A DNA stretch of 64,000 nt, from positions 372,001-436,000 of the forward strand of contig NZ_JBPNXV010000001.1 of NCBI RefSeq assembly GCF_051235805.1, in the 5' to 3' direction. Shown here piece after piece: positions 43,514 to 53,574 of the stretch (within the stretch, counting starts at the first letter, position 1; every line of letters starts with the position of its first letter). This stretch comes from Pseudothermotoga_B sp051235805 (GTDB taxonomy: Bacteria > Thermotogota > Thermotogae > Thermotogales > DSM-5069). Below the pieces are notes generated by a model that was not told the DNA's origin, did no database searches, and saw only the letters and a program-made list of their open reading frames with translations. A program made the position numbers and the translations under genes.

Positions 43514-45547
43514 ATGAAACCAAAGGCAATTGCAGCGATGATAGTTGCTCTCATAATGATCCTCATATCGTGTGGTGCACCAACTGCCATAAACAAAGCT
43601 CCACAGTTTGTCAGTTCGTCTCCGGCGAATGGAGCAACCGATGTATCAACCAGTACCTCTCTGAGTTGGACCTTCACCGATCCGGAGAATGACACACTAA
43701 ACTATGAAGTGTTCTTCGGTGAAAACAAGAGCAATACGCCCTCGATCTACAAAGGCAGCCAAAACTCGACTCAGCGAGTTCTTGAACCATCTAAGACTTA
43801 CTACTGGAGAATCATCGCCAACGATGGGCACGGTAACACAGTAGATTCCGGCTTGCTGAGTTTTTCAACGGTGAAGGTCAACAGAAAGCCAAACGCACCT
43901 GAACTCATTTCTCCAATCAACTCTGCGCAGAACGTTGATTATAAGTCCGTATTCTTCCAGTGGAGATGCACCGATCCAGACCAAGATCCCTTGAAGTTCG
44001 AGTTGTATCTTGACGGCTCATTTGTGGCGACAACGACTCGGTACGACTACACTATAAATAATCTTCAGCCAGGAAAGACATACAGTTGGTATGTTAAAGC
44101 CTTGGATGCAGAGTATTCTCAGATAAGCCAAAGTTCAACCTTCACAACTGCTTCTGTTGGTGAGAACAGAGCTCCAAACGTTCCGCAGGTTGTCTCGCCT
44201 CCAGATGGCGCACAGTCTGTGAACATACCCGTGATGTTGCAGTGGAGTTGTTCTGATCCTGATGGAGATCCTCTTAGCTACGATTTGTACTTAAACAATC
44301 AAAAGAAGCAAACTACAACACAAACGCAGTACATTTTGGATAATTTAACACCAAATACAACCTATCAATGGTATGTTGTGGCAAGTGATGGCACTAACAC
44401 CACAACTGGTCCAACGTGGACCTTCACAACAAAAGGCATTTCCAACACGCCCCCAACTGCGCCTAAGAATCCAAAACCTGAGGATAAATCCACGGTCTAC
44501 AGTACCGAAGTCACGCTGAACTGGGAATGTTCAGATCCAGATGATGACACACTCTTCTACGACCTTTACTTCGGTGAAAGTTCCGATGTGGCTGTCATAC
44601 GTACTAACCTACAGACGGCGGCTGTTTTAATGCAAAACCTTGAGCCCGGTAAAAGGTATTACTGGAAGGTAGTTGCAAAGGATGGCAACAGTGAAAGTGA
44701 AGGAGCTGTTTGGACCTTTTACGTTGGAACTCAATCTGTGCTCAACAAGCTACTGGCTTTGAAAAACGAAGGAATCTATTCTATTGATTTCACAGCACAA
44801 CCTGTTTCTGTCTTTGAAGTATCAACTTTGACAGGCAATGATTTTTACTATTATGATCAGGGTATCTACGTCATTGGTGATGAGTTGTCTATCTTAAAGG
44901 ATTCACAGCTGGCAACTTCTGCAATTTCAGGCGACAGAATATGGGTTGGCGTTCTTAAACCTGTTCAAAGGATTATTGCAGGCACCATCAACGCGTGCAC
45001 AATCGATCAGAGTACTTTAACAATTCTCGAAATTTCCGATAACAAGGCGAGTGCAGTGGCTTCTTTGGCACTGAACGAACCGAGTTCGTTGTTCGTCTGT
45101 GGTGAATACATCTATGTGTGTGATCAAGATGGATTGAAAGAGATCAACGCCGCAAATCCGTATGATCCAATATTAGAAAGAACATACTCATGTAATGCAA
45201 AAGATGTCTATGTCATTGACAATATGGTCTATCTTCTAACAGACTCAAAGATCTTGAAGTTGAAACGAGAAGATCTCTCTGAGATCGGTTTCTTTGATTT
45301 TCAGAATGGAAGACGCATTTGCTTTAACAACGGTTTTGTCTACGCGATCAACAACGAAAAGCTGGTGCAATTAGACGATAGTTTCTCCGAGATCGAAGAA
45401 GTGGACTTGGTAGCTACTTCTCTTGCTGCGAAAGGAAATATTCTGTATGTTGTCAGTGAAAATCAAATCACAGCGTTTGATGAAGGTCTAAATGAAATCA
45501 AGTCGATTGCTATCAACGGTGTGAAAGAGATTTTAGTCACACAGTGA
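43514..45547 (+). CDS. Lipoprotein with four fibronectin-like repeats and a propeller-like C terminus
   Basis: A 677-residue exported protein. Lipobox LISC follows the signal helix (IAAMIVALIMILISC). Four ~95-residue FN3/Ig-like repeats follow, each with W-x-x-x/DPE/DxD-x-L-x-Y-x-(V/L)-(Y/F) and G-K/N-T-Y-x-W-x-V (for example LSWTFTDPENDTLNYEVFF and LQWSCSDPDGDPLSYDLYL). Residues after about 430 form repeated hydrophobic strands (IYVCDQDGLKEINA, VYVIDNMVYLLTDSKILKL) like an LVIVD or beta-propeller domain. Probably a surface adhesin or carbohydrate-binding protein. Start ATG 43514 after AGGAGGGG. Confidence 0.8.
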   Translation: MKPKAIAAMIVALIMILISCGAPTAINKAPQFVSSSPANGATDVSTSTSLSWTFTDPENDTLNYEVFFGENKSNTPSIYKGSQNSTQRVLEPSKTYYWRIIANDGHGNTVDSGLLSFSTVKVNRKPNAPELISPINSAQNVDYKSVFFQWRCTDPDQDPLKFELYLDGSFVATTTRYDYTINNLQPGKTYSWYVKALDAEYSQISQSSTFTTASVGENRAPNVPQVVSPPDGAQSVNIPVMLQWSCSDPDGDPLSYDLYLNNQKKQTTTQTQYILDNLTPNTTYQWYVVASDGTNTTTGPTWTFTTKGISNTPPTAPKNPKPEDKSTVYSTEVTLNWECSDPDDDTLFYDLYFGESSDVAVIRTNLQTAAVLMQNLEPGKRYYWKVVAKDGNSESEGAVWTFYVGTQSVLNKLLALKNEGIYSIDFTAQPVSVFEVSTLTGNDFYYYDQGIYVIGDELSILKDSQLATSAISGDRIWVGVLKPVQRIIAGTINACTIDQSTLTILEISDNKASAVASLALNEPSSLFVCGEYIYVCDQDGLKEINAANPYDPILERTYSCNAKDVYVIDNMVYLLTDSKILKLKREDLSEIGFFDFQNGRRICFNNGFVYAINNEKLVQLDDSFSEIEEVDLVATSLAAKGNILYVVSENQITAFDEGLNEIKSIAINGVKEILVTQ

Positions 45548-45572
45548 TTTTCAAAGACATCAGCACAATGAA

Positions 45573-45606
45573 AGTGGGGAACTGGTTGTCGAGTTCCCCA
45601 CTTTTT
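45573..45606 (+). terminator. Intrinsic terminator after the fibronectin-repeat gene
   Basis: AGTGGGGAACT / AGTTCCCCACT, an 11-bp perfect stem with an 8-base loop followed by TTTT. Confidence 0.88.
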
Positions 45607-45678
45607 GCTATGGTTGTTAAAGATTTTTCAAACAATTGCCCAAGCACAGTTAACAGGCCAAGTGTATAAAAAGTTTGT

Positions 45679-46917
45679 ATGGCGAAATATTCAAACCCGT
45701 TCAGGGCACTCAGAAACAGAAACTATCTTCTTTTTTGGATTCCACAGACTGTGTCGTTGATCGGTACCTGGATCGACACTACTTTGCGTGGCTGGGTAGG
45801 AGTCAATCTTTACCCTGAAGATAAAGCCGCAGGGTTCATAGGGTTAATAGCTTTTTTGAAGGGCTTTCCGACCGTTGTCCTTTCACCTGCCAGTGGAGTT
45901 CTCATCGATTGGTTTGGCCCAAGGGAAGTTCTGTTCTTCACACAGCTCGCCGATACAATAAATGCGTGCATAATGGCATACCTTGTCTACAGAGGTATTT
46001 TAACACCTGCACAATTACTCATACTCAGTGTTTTGATGGGTGTTTCTGGCTCTTTTTATCTTCCATCGAGAAATACCTTCATTGGCAGCATAGTTCCCAA
46101 GAACCATCTTCCCAACGCACTGGCTTTGCACGCAATGATCTTCAACATGGCGAGAATGGTAGGACCATCGATAGCAGGGTTCATAGTGAAGTACTATGGT
46201 CTGAGCTTTGGATTCTTGGTGAACGCACTGTCCTTTGTGCCACTCTTAATAATTCTTCCAACGATACCGTCAAAGCACGAAAGGATTTCACGATCAGAAA
46301 GAGCCTTTTTCAAAGATCTTTCAGCAGGTCTTGGATTTGTCATGAAGGACAGAACACTGATGCTCACCTTCGCGTCTTTGACTGTCTATGCGATCTTTGG
46401 CATGCCTTATAGTATGTTGATGCAAGCTTTTGCAAAAAGCGCTGTGAGAACAGGATTAGTGGGTTATGGGTTAATCATGGGCTCTATGGGCCTTGGGGCG
46501 TTCTTAGGAGCCTTACTCGCTGGGAGCATGCAACCCGAGCAAGTTACTACAGTCAAAGAGGAGTACTTGATCCTTCTCATTGGCATGAGTACGTTCATAA
46601 CTTCTGTCTATCCTGAAGCAGCGTATGTTATGTCTTTTGTGAATGGTGCGGGTCAGACGATCTTTTTCAACATAAGCAACAGTAGGACGCAATATCTATC
46701 TCCTGCCAACATGCGCGGTAGAGTTATGTCTGTTTATGCTTTGATAAACAACGGAGGCTCTCCAACAGGGACATTTCTCTTCGGTTTACTCGGTAATGCT
46801 ATTGGTATAAAGAGTTCTTACACAATCCTTGGTGTTGCTATGATTGGTTATTTCGTGATCAAAAGATACCTGATCAGTCATCCTGAGAAACTCAGATCAA
46901 GTAGCTCACAGCGCTGA
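45679..46917 (+). CDS. Major facilitator superfamily exporter
   Basis: A 412-residue membrane protein with about 12 helices. Seen: NPFRALRNRNYLLFWIPQTVSLIGTWID at the start, typical of the MFS_3 (EntS/enterobactin exporter-like) group, the loop-2-like DWFGPREVLFFTQ, and PANMRGRVMSVYALINNGGSPTG near helix 10. Substrate unknown. No ribosome site precedes ATG 45679, but TATAAA lies at 45665-45670, so a leaderless message is possible. Its end overlaps the convergent TauE/SafE gene by 26 bases. Confidence 0.85.
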   Translation: MAKYSNPFRALRNRNYLLFWIPQTVSLIGTWIDTTLRGWVGVNLYPEDKAAGFIGLIAFLKGFPTVVLSPASGVLIDWFGPREVLFFTQLADTINACIMAYLVYRGILTPAQLLILSVLMGVSGSFYLPSRNTFIGSIVPKNHLPNALALHAMIFNMARMVGPSIAGFIVKYYGLSFGFLVNALSFVPLLIILPTIPSKHERISRSERAFFKDLSAGLGFVMKDRTLMLTFASLTVYAIFGMPYSMLMQAFAKSAVRTGLVGYGLIMGSMGLGAFLGALLAGSMQPEQVTTVKEEYLILLIGMSTFITSVYPEAAYVMSFVNGAGQTIFFNISNSRTQYLSPANMRGRVMSVYALINNGGSPTGTFLFGLLGNAIGIKSSYTILGVAMIGYFVIKRYLISHPEKLRSSSSQR

Positions 46918-47620
46918 TCAAAATCGTGGCAAAGACAATATACCTCAACCAATTTATGCCCTTCTTCAAAGCGAATTTGACACCTAAGTATGCACCTATC
47001 ATACTACCTAAGCCGAGGATAAACCCCTCGAAGAACATGACTTTGCCATTCAGCAAGAAAATTATAAGAGACACGGGAGTGTAAAGAAGTACTATGAAAA
47101 CCTTCAGGGCGTTGTTTTTGACCAGATCTAAGCCCAACAACGCTGCGGTGAAAAATATGAAGAAAAAGCCCACACCGGCTTGAATAAAGCCACCATAGAC
47201 CCCTATGCCAAAAAAGGCAACAGTTACGAGAAAAATGTTCCTCTTCTTGTCTGACTGGCCAGCCCACATCTTCGGTTTCACGAAGAGAAAGATGCCCATG
47301 ATCAAGAGTAGGATGCCAACCACTTTTTTGAGGAGTTCTTGATTTAGATCGATCACGATCAAAGTTCCGACGATCGAACCTATAACCGCTGGAATTCCAC
47401 AGAGCAGAGAAAGTTTCAGAGGCAACGCCTTTCCTTTTTGAAAATTTCTCACTGCAACTATGTTTTGCAAGAGTATCGCAATTCTGTTTGTCCCATTTGC
47501 GACATCGATACCCATTCCCAGGAGTGTCAGCAATGGTAGAGTCAAAAGACTGCCACCACCGGCTACAACATTCAGAAAGCCAGAAGCAATACCAGAAAGG
47601 AAGACAAGGAAAAGTAGCAT
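46892..47620 (-). CDS. TauE/SafE family anion permease
   Basis: A 242-residue membrane protein with about eight helices. The N-terminal half carries GIASGFLNVVAGGGSLLTLPLLTLLGM and NGTNRIAILLQN, the second GVYGGFIQAGVGFFFIF and GAYLGVKFALKKG: the repeated G-x-x-x-G signatures of the sulfite/sulfoacetate exporter (TauE/SafE, DUF81) family. Substrate unknown; a sulfur compound or organic acid is common. It is 4 bases after the M42 peptidase gene, same strand. Confidence 0.88.
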   Translation of the reverse strand: MLLFLVFLSGIASGFLNVVAGGGSLLTLPLLTLLGMGIDVANGTNRIAILLQNIVAVRNFQKGKALPLKLSLLCGIPAVIGSIVGTLIVIDLNQELLKKVVGILLLIMGIFLFVKPKMWAGQSDKKRNIFLVTVAFFGIGVYGGFIQAGVGFFFIFFTAALLGLDLVKNNALKVFIVLLYTPVSLIIFLLNGKVMFFEGFILGLGSMIGAYLGVKFALKKGINWLRYIVFATILISAVSYLI

Positions 47621-47624
47621 ACCC

Positions 47625-48617
47625 TCACCTGATCTTTGTCAAGATCGACAAGAGTTGAACGAGATTCTCAAAGTCATCAAGTGAGATGTACTCTGCCTGG
47701 GAGTGTAAGTACCGAACGGCGAGTGTTATCGGTACCATCTTCGCGCCACTTTCCATAGCCACCGATCCGTCGGTGCCGCCTCCGGTGATACCGATCTGGA
47801 CTGGGATAGTATGTTTCTGTGCCACCGAGAGTATTTTCTTCATCTCATCGTAGCTGGCAATGGCGCTGTTGTCTACCATTCTCAAAACTGGCCCATTACC
47901 ACATTGAACATCTCCGGTGAGGGAAGAACAGCAGGCAAATGAATCGATCGCATAACACAGATCAACCTTATGTCTTGAAAGGAATGCCTTTGCACCCTTC
48001 AGACCTATCTCTTCCTGAACGGTCCAGACAAAGAAGATCTTTTGATCGATGTGCTCACCTATAGTATTTCTCAAGACATGCAGGAGTGCTACACAACCAA
48101 ATCTGTCATCTAACGATCTGATAGACAAAAACTTTCTATTGAGTAAACTGACGTGCTTTTTGAAGACAGCGTAGTCCATAACATTTACACCTATCTCTTG
48201 TGCCTCTTTCTTATTACTCGCACCAATATCGATTCTCAGATTTTCCGTTGATTGATTACCCCCAAGATGAGGTGGATTAATACCAATGACGCCGTCTATG
48301 ATACCGTTCTGAGTTACAACATCAAGATGAGCCCCGAGCAGCAATCTGTCGTCGAAGCCTCCCACCTTTCTGAAGTTCAAAGTTCCGTCAGAATTGACAC
48401 CAGTGATCACAAGACCGATTTCATCCATATGAGCCATCAAAGCTACTGCTCTTTCACCATCGCCAACCTCAACGATCAAGTTCCCCAAGTTGTCAACTTG
48501 ATATTCAACACCGTTGGGAAGACTCGAAATCAAGAGTTCTCTTATTCTCTCTTCTCTACCAGAGATGCCTTGAATCTTGCAGAACTCGACAAGTTCTTGT
48601 ATGAGATTCTCCTTCAT
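47625..48617 (-). CDS. M42-family aminopeptidase
   Basis: A 330-residue dinuclear metal aminopeptidase of family M42 (tetrahedral TET or glutamyl aminopeptidase type). Ligands and catalytic acids are visible in order: ALMAHMDEIGLV (His), SLDDRFGCV (bridging Asp), VWTVQEEIGLKGA (catalytic Glu and Glu ligand), YAIDSFA (Asp), and the last His is in YLHSQAEYIS. Substrate preference cannot be predicted. Members in thermophiles often form dodecameric shells. ATG 48617 with GGAGTTCATG context; short gap to the TauE gene. Confidence 0.92.
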   Translation of the reverse strand: MKENLIQELVEFCKIQGISGREERIRELLISSLPNGVEYQVDNLGNLIVEVGDGERAVALMAHMDEIGLVITGVNSDGTLNFRKVGGFDDRLLLGAHLDVVTQNGIIDGVIGINPPHLGGNQSTENLRIDIGASNKKEAQEIGVNVMDYAVFKKHVSLLNRKFLSIRSLDDRFGCVALLHVLRNTIGEHIDQKIFFVWTVQEEIGLKGAKAFLSRHKVDLCYAIDSFACCSSLTGDVQCGNGPVLRMVDNSAIASYDEMKKILSVAQKHTIPVQIGITGGGTDGSVAMESGAKMVPITLAVRYLHSQAEYISLDDFENLVQLLSILTKIR

Positions 48618-48664
48618 GAACTCACCTCAGGAGTATTATAGCAAATCGTTCGTATATGGAACCT

Positions 48665-50206
48665 TTATTCAATTCTATCGATCAAGAGAGAAAGCTTTTT
48701 CACGTATTTGAAGATTATGAAGATCAAGATAAGACACAATAGAACCGGAAGACCGATACCGAGGAGAATCACCAAAAAGTTGGTTTTGAACAGAGAAAAC
48801 AACTGCTGTCTTGCGTAGATATACAGTGTTACGGGTAAAACCATACCGAGAGCCAAGGCGATGACAACACCCTCAATGAGAAAGACATGACCTGTGCTCA
48901 AAATCTTTGCGGGATTTTCCATCTCGGTTTTTTCCCTCTCTTTGAGTAGCAAATTCAGACCGAACACAGCTGCAAAGGTATACATCACAAAGATCAGCGG
49001 AATGAGAAGATAAACCATCCAAGGAACCTTGAAGTAGATCTGCAAGAAAACCACAAGTCCTGAAGAAATAACTGAATACAGACCGGCAGGAATGATCAAT
49101 TTTGGCATGAGAACCTTCGAACAATCTATCGGCAGCAACTTCATGAATGGCCAACTGAGGAACTCTTGCTTCATCAGAATCGCCGTGTTCAGAGAAACAT
49201 ACATCGTACTGATGATGATGGTGATGAACAATGGTGTGGTGAACGAGTTTGTGGTGAATACAAAGATCACGCTGAAGACGACTGGATATATGAGCATGAA
49301 GATTCCTCGTTCGTGTCTGATCATCAGTCTCAGATCTTTGAAGAAGATGCCGCCGTGAGACTGAGTTGTTACAGACTTTCTCTTTTGTTTAATTCCTTTT
49401 TCTTCAAATTCAAGTCCTTCTGAGACTTTAAGCGATGCGAACCACAACATGATTAATGAAGTGAGCAGAAAAACTATGTATATGGGATTTTCTAAACCAA
49501 TGATGGGCCAAGCAACTGGATTAAAGGGAGAAAGCAGTCTCTCACCGATGTTGATCAAACCAGGTAATGTCCCTGTATTAGTTTTTGACACCAGATTGGG
49601 TAACAATTGGGTGACCAAAACGAATACGGCGACTGTCAAAATCAAACTCAGTATGTTCATCTTCTTTGCACTGGATCTGCTCATCCACAAGCCAAAGATC
49701 GATGCGAGGAGAATCGAAAGAAATAGAAGAACAAGACACATCAGCACAGATGAGACAACCGCCAATACGAGACTCTTACCGGTGCTGAGGGCGTACGAAG
49801 GTACAACGAAAAGGTACATCACGACCACTATCGACTGCGTGATCAAAGTCAAAATAGCTTGGTACAAAACTATCGTTGAACGTCTTATGGGCATCGTCAG
49901 AAGAAGTCGAATTTCATCGTTCTTAACGAAGGTACTAACGAGACTTGGAAAGAATGAAAGTACAAACATCAATGCCATGAGTGCAGACCATTGGACGACT
50001 ATTATGCTTGCCAAGTTGTATTTGCCGATATGAATCTGCGCAATAGATTTGAAGGTTTCGTAGAAGAGCATTGAAAGTGGTATGCCATAGACACTCACAG
50101 CCAATATGGGAAAAAGTAGGTTGGAAATGCGTTTTCTATTGGTCTTCTTTGGAGAAATCACAGGTGATCTCAAGCCATATTTCAGGAGCGTCAGTAACTC
50201 TTTCAT
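48665..50206 (-). CDS. ABC-2-type transporter permease subunit
   Basis: A 513-residue integral membrane protein with about 12 hydrophobic segments and no extracellular domain. It begins with a cytoplasmic stretch (KELLTLLKYGLRSPVISPKK) and follows the ATP-binding gene after 3 bases, so the two form an export system. The pattern fits large ABC-2 permeases (as in bacteriocin or antibiotic export systems), where substrates cannot be read from sequence. Confidence 0.82.
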   Translation of the reverse strand: MKELLTLLKYGLRSPVISPKKTNRKRISNLLFPILAVSVYGIPLSMLFYETFKSIAQIHIGKYNLASIIVVQWSALMALMFVLSFFPSLVSTFVKNDEIRLLLTMPIRRSTIVLYQAILTLITQSIVVVMYLFVVPSYALSTGKSLVLAVVSSVLMCLVLLFLSILLASIFGLWMSRSSAKKMNILSLILTVAVFVLVTQLLPNLVSKTNTGTLPGLINIGERLLSPFNPVAWPIIGLENPIYIVFLLTSLIMLWFASLKVSEGLEFEEKGIKQKRKSVTTQSHGGIFFKDLRLMIRHERGIFMLIYPVVFSVIFVFTTNSFTTPLFITIIISTMYVSLNTAILMKQEFLSWPFMKLLPIDCSKVLMPKLIIPAGLYSVISSGLVVFLQIYFKVPWMVYLLIPLIFVMYTFAAVFGLNLLLKEREKTEMENPAKILSTGHVFLIEGVVIALALGMVLPVTLYIYARQQLFSLFKTNFLVILLGIGLPVLLCLILIFIIFKYVKKLSLLIDRIE

Positions 50207-50209
50207 TTT

Positions 50210-50968
50210 TCACAACTCCTTTATTATCGCTTCTATGTCTTCTCCATTGGCAGTTAGTTGTAAAAAGACATCTTCAAGACTCGCGTAGTTACTTTTGACA
50301 GAGTTCTTCAGTTCACTAAGTGTTCCTTCTGAAACCAATGTTCCTTGGTTGATTATCCCTATTCGCGTACACATCTTTTCTGCAATCTCTAAGACATGGG
50401 TTGTCATGAAGATCGTACTGCCTTCAGAGGCGTATTTCTGCAAAAGCATCTTCAAGATCTTCGCTGATCTTGCATCGAGCCCAACCGTTGGTTCATCGAG
50501 GAATAAGACCTCAGGCTTTCTCATCAGAACGCTCACAAGGTAAAGCTTTTGCTTCATACCGTGTGACATATCAGAGATCGCTTTATCCAGATAGTTCACT
50601 CCGAAAGCCTCACAGAGTTCTTCAATTCTTTCTTTAGTCTTTTTTCTATCGACTCTGTAGATTTCAATCACGAAATCGAGAAATTCGAAACCTTTCAAGT
50701 TTGCATACATCTTCGGTTCGTCGGGGACTACACCGATACGTCTCTTTATTTCCAGTTCATCGTTTTTCAGATCAAGACCGAGTATTTTCACTTCTCCAGT
50801 AGTAGGTTTCAAAGTTCCCGTCAACATCCTTATAGTAGTTGTCTTTCCGGCACCATTCGGTCCCAGAAAACCGTAGATTTCTCCTTGTTCAACAAAGAGG
50901 TTAACACCCTTCACCGCCCTGAAATTGCCGAAATCTTTCACCAGATTTCTTGCCTCTATGACTTTCAC
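50210..50968 (-). CDS. ABC transporter ATP-binding protein
   Basis: A 252-residue nucleotide-binding subunit: Walker A GPNGAGKTTTIRML, Q-loop region GVVPDEPKMYANL, signature MSHGMKQKLYL in place of LSGGQ, Walker B VLFLDEPTVGLDA and the H-loop TTHVLE. The N-terminal part runs without transmembrane segments. It is of the CcmA/drug-export type and partners the permease downstream. I start at GTG 50968, behind GGGGAGG; upstream in-frame codons would overlap the PhoH gene. Confidence 0.93.
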   Translation of the reverse strand: MKVIEARNLVKDFGNFRAVKGVNLFVEQGEIYGFLGPNGAGKTTTIRMLTGTLKPTTGEVKILGLDLKNDELEIKRRIGVVPDEPKMYANLKGFEFLDFVIEIYRVDRKKTKERIEELCEAFGVNYLDKAISDMSHGMKQKLYLVSVLMRKPEVLFLDEPTVGLDARSAKILKMLLQKYASEGSTIFMTTHVLEIAEKMCTRIGIINQGTLVSEGTLSELKNSVKSNYASLEDVFLQLTANGEDIEAIIKEL

Positions 50969-50993
50969 ACGAATACCTCCCCTACTGAAAATC

Positions 50994-52232
50994 TCAAAGT
51001 TTTTCCGCCGCAAGACTGGCAAGTTTTGATCTTTCACCCTTTGTCAGTGTGATATGTGCCACCAAGGGATTTCCTATCAATCTCGAAGCGGCATAGACAA
51101 GGCCATTGCTGTCTTTATCAAGATAGGGGGTATCGATCTGGTATGGATCTCCTAAAAGAATAACCTTTGTGTCATCTCCGGCGCGTGTGAGAATTGTCTT
51201 GATCTCGTGTGGTGTCAGATTCTGTGCTTCGTCTACAATCATATATTGACCTGGTATGCTCCTTCCTCTAATGAAACTCAGAGCACTCAGCTCCATCAGA
51301 TCTTTCTTCAAGAACTCCTTCAAATTCATCTGAACGCGGTCGAACAAAAACTCTAAATTGTCCATGATTGGTTGCATCCAAGGTTCAAGTTTTTCTTCCA
51401 ACGAACCTGGGAGGTACCCAACGTCTTTTCCAACTGGTATCAAGGCACGCGTGACTATAACTCGCTTGTACTTTTTCTCTTTCAGAGTCTTTTCAAGCCC
51501 ACACGCGAGTGCTATCAGAGTCTTGCCGGTACCTGCTATTCCAACAACTGTCACCAAATTTACATCGTCATCGAGCAAAGCATCCATCGCAAAAAGCTGT
51601 TGGTTGTTCAGAGGACTTATTCCCCAAACAATATCTGATCGATCCAGCAGAAGTTTCTTCACGACTTTGTTTTTGATTTTGAAGTATCCATTTTTCGCCT
51701 TGATGTATTGATTTTCTGGCATTTCTAAAGTTTGATCTTCCTCGATCTCTTGGTCGAGTTCTACATAACCAGGAGGTAGAGATGCAAGATCTGATCTATC
51801 TGTCAGATAATCTTGAGTGCTGATACCAAGTGCTGCTGCCTTTACCCTCAAGCTTATGTCTTTGCTCACCAAGATTGTTGGTACAGAGGAGGTACGCTTA
51901 AGCCTCAAGACATAAGCTAAAATCCAGTTGTCGATGTATTTCTCAAACAAGAATTCTGGAGCCTCTCTTCGACCGTCTGTTATGCTCATTACGCTTAACA
52001 CACCACCGCTCTGCAATCTCACACCCTTTGAAAGATCTCCAGATGCTCTCAATTTATCGAGTTCTCTTATCACTTCTCGTGCTGATCTTCCAACAGAGTC
52101 TGTTCTTCTCTTCAATTTGTCCAGTTCTTCTAACACCGGTAATGGCAAAACGATGTTGTTGTCCTCAAAAGAATAAATTGACTCAGGATCGTGAATCAGT
52201 ACATTTGTATCGAGAACATAGTTCTTCACCAT
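50994..52232 (-). CDS. PIN domain-PhoH ATPase fusion (YlaK type)
   Basis: A 412-residue fusion of an N-terminal PIN nuclease domain (NYVLDTNVLIHDPESIYSF; acidic residues at D-T-N, E-E-L-D and later SKDISLRVKA) and a C-terminal PhoH-like ATPase (Walker A VVGIAGTGKTLIAL, VTRALIPVGKDVGYLPGSLEEK, Walker B MIVDEAQNLTPHE, sensor ILLGDPYQID). Such PIN-PhoH proteins are thought to unwind and cleave RNA. ATG 52232 follows GGAGGGGAAAAGA. It overlaps the exonuclease gene by 7 bases. Confidence 0.93.
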   Translation of the reverse strand: MVKNYVLDTNVLIHDPESIYSFEDNNIVLPLPVLEELDKLKRRTDSVGRSAREVIRELDKLRASGDLSKGVRLQSGGVLSVMSITDGRREAPEFLFEKYIDNWILAYVLRLKRTSSVPTILVSKDISLRVKAAALGISTQDYLTDRSDLASLPPGYVELDQEIEEDQTLEMPENQYIKAKNGYFKIKNKVVKKLLLDRSDIVWGISPLNNQQLFAMDALLDDDVNLVTVVGIAGTGKTLIALACGLEKTLKEKKYKRVIVTRALIPVGKDVGYLPGSLEEKLEPWMQPIMDNLEFLFDRVQMNLKEFLKKDLMELSALSFIRGRSIPGQYMIVDEAQNLTPHEIKTILTRAGDDTKVILLGDPYQIDTPYLDKDSNGLVYAASRLIGNPLVAHITLTKGERSKLASLAAEKL

Positions 52233-52792
52233 TCTTTTCCCCTCCAAGTGTGGAGAAGCTCTGCAAGTTGTGCCTCGGTCAGTTGTCGACACATCTTTAT
52301 GAATGCCTTTGCAGTCACAAGTGCATCGTCCAAAGCACGATGTTTTGGTTTTTCAAGACCGTATCTCTGTGCAAGCCAACTCAGAGTCTTACCTTCACCG
52401 AATAATTCCTTTGAAATCTCTCGAGTATCGAGGTAATTCACCGTTGGTGGGAAAACGCCTATTTCTTTGGCTGAAATATCAATGAAGGTTAAATCGAATT
52501 CAGCGCGGTGAAAGACCATTATAGATCTTCTCATGAAAGATCTTATCTTCTCGAATACTTCGTCGATCGTTGGTGCGCTTTCGATGTCTTCATTACTTAT
52601 TCTGTGAACCTTTTCGACGATAGCAGGTATTCTTATCTTTGGATTTACAAGAGAGCTGTAGATAGATTTGTAGAGAATCTTGTTTTTGTAAACGGGAACT
52701 ATTGCGACCTCAACTATTCGATCGCCCGCTAAGGGATCTGTGCCCGTAGTTTCAGTGTCCATGACGCAAAAGAGTCTTTCATCTGATATCAA
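52226..52792 (-). CDS. DnaQ-like 3'-5' exonuclease
   Basis: A 188-residue DEDDh exonuclease: ExoI FCVMDTETTGTDP, ExoII FHRAEFDLTFI, ExoIII HRALDDALVTAKAF. It resembles DNA polymerase III epsilon/YprB-type 'exonuclease' domains, but no polymerase is attached, so repair or RNA turnover are possible. TTG 52792 is chosen: the codon overlaps the mscS stop (TTGA) and GGAAGG lies 6 bases upstream. Confidence 0.92.
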   Translation of the reverse strand: MISDERLFCVMDTETTGTDPLAGDRIVEVAIVPVYKNKILYKSIYSSLVNPKIRIPAIVEKVHRISNEDIESAPTIDEVFEKIRSFMRRSIMVFHRAEFDLTFIDISAKEIGVFPPTVNYLDTREISKELFGEGKTLSWLAQRYGLEKPKHRALDDALVTAKAFIKMCRQLTEAQLAELLHTWRGKEW

Positions 52793-53574
52793 GATAACCT
52801 TCCTTTCATGTGAACATCGATCTGTGGGAAAGGAATCTTTATTCCCGCTTTTTCAAACTCTCGCTTTATTCTTTGAGAAAGCGAGTTGATCGCATCAAAG
52901 TAGTTTTCTCTTTTTACCCAAAACAATACATCGAAGTCTATAGAAGAACTGGCAAAACTGTTGAAGGCGATGAAATTACTCACATCTTGCTTCTCAACGA
53001 GTGGTTCTTCATCAATACATCTCTTGAGTATCTCAAGCACCTTTGACAGATCAGAATCGTACGATACAGAGATTTTCATAGTCAATCTTCTCACTGGTCC
53101 AGGCCAGTAGTTGGTTATCTTGGTTCCCCAAACCTGTTTGTTGGGAATGAGCACCTTTTTGCCGTCAAAAGTTCTTAGAACAGTGTGGTTGTAATTGACA
53201 ATCTCAATCGTACCACTCGTACCGTCTATTTCGACAACATCTCCTTCTCTAAGCTTCCCAGTCAACAAAACTAAAATGCCAGACACAAAATTTGATAATG
53301 GTTCTTGAAAAGCCAAACCAATTACAAGACCACTCACTCCAAAGGCAGTCAGGTACGGTATCAAACTTATCTCCCAAATGTTCAGAAAGACCATCAAACC
53401 AATTAATAAGACTATTGTCCCGATCACCAATCTGACAGTATTTTTCATTCTGAATTCTTTGCTCACCTTTTGGATACTCTTGATGATGAATCTGCATAGG
53501 AGCCGATAGACAGTATAAGAGATAGTCAGCAATAAAGCAGTTTGAATGATCTTAAGGACCAGTTCTTTTGACAT
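52789..53574 (-). CDS. Small mechanosensitive channel (MscS family)
   Basis: A 261-residue membrane protein. Two or three N-terminal helices are followed by the pore helix (TAFGVSGLVIGLAFQEPLSNFVSGILVL, rich in the packed Gly/Ala of TM3), the beta domain with GDVVEIDGTSGTIEIVNYNHTVLRTFDGKKVLIPN and the C-terminal mixed domain. It should open under osmotic downshock. ATG 53574 after AAAGGAGGAG; upstream in-frame codons up to 53700 would run through the divergent promoter region. Confidence 0.93.
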   Translation of the reverse strand: MSKELVLKIIQTALLLTISYTVYRLLCRFIIKSIQKVSKEFRMKNTVRLVIGTIVLLIGLMVFLNIWEISLIPYLTAFGVSGLVIGLAFQEPLSNFVSGILVLLTGKLREGDVVEIDGTSGTIEIVNYNHTVLRTFDGKKVLIPNKQVWGTKITNYWPGPVRRLTMKISVSYDSDLSKVLEILKRCIDEEPLVEKQDVSNFIAFNSFASSSIDFDVLFWVKRENYFDAINSLSQRIKREFEKAGIKIPFPQIDVHMKGRLS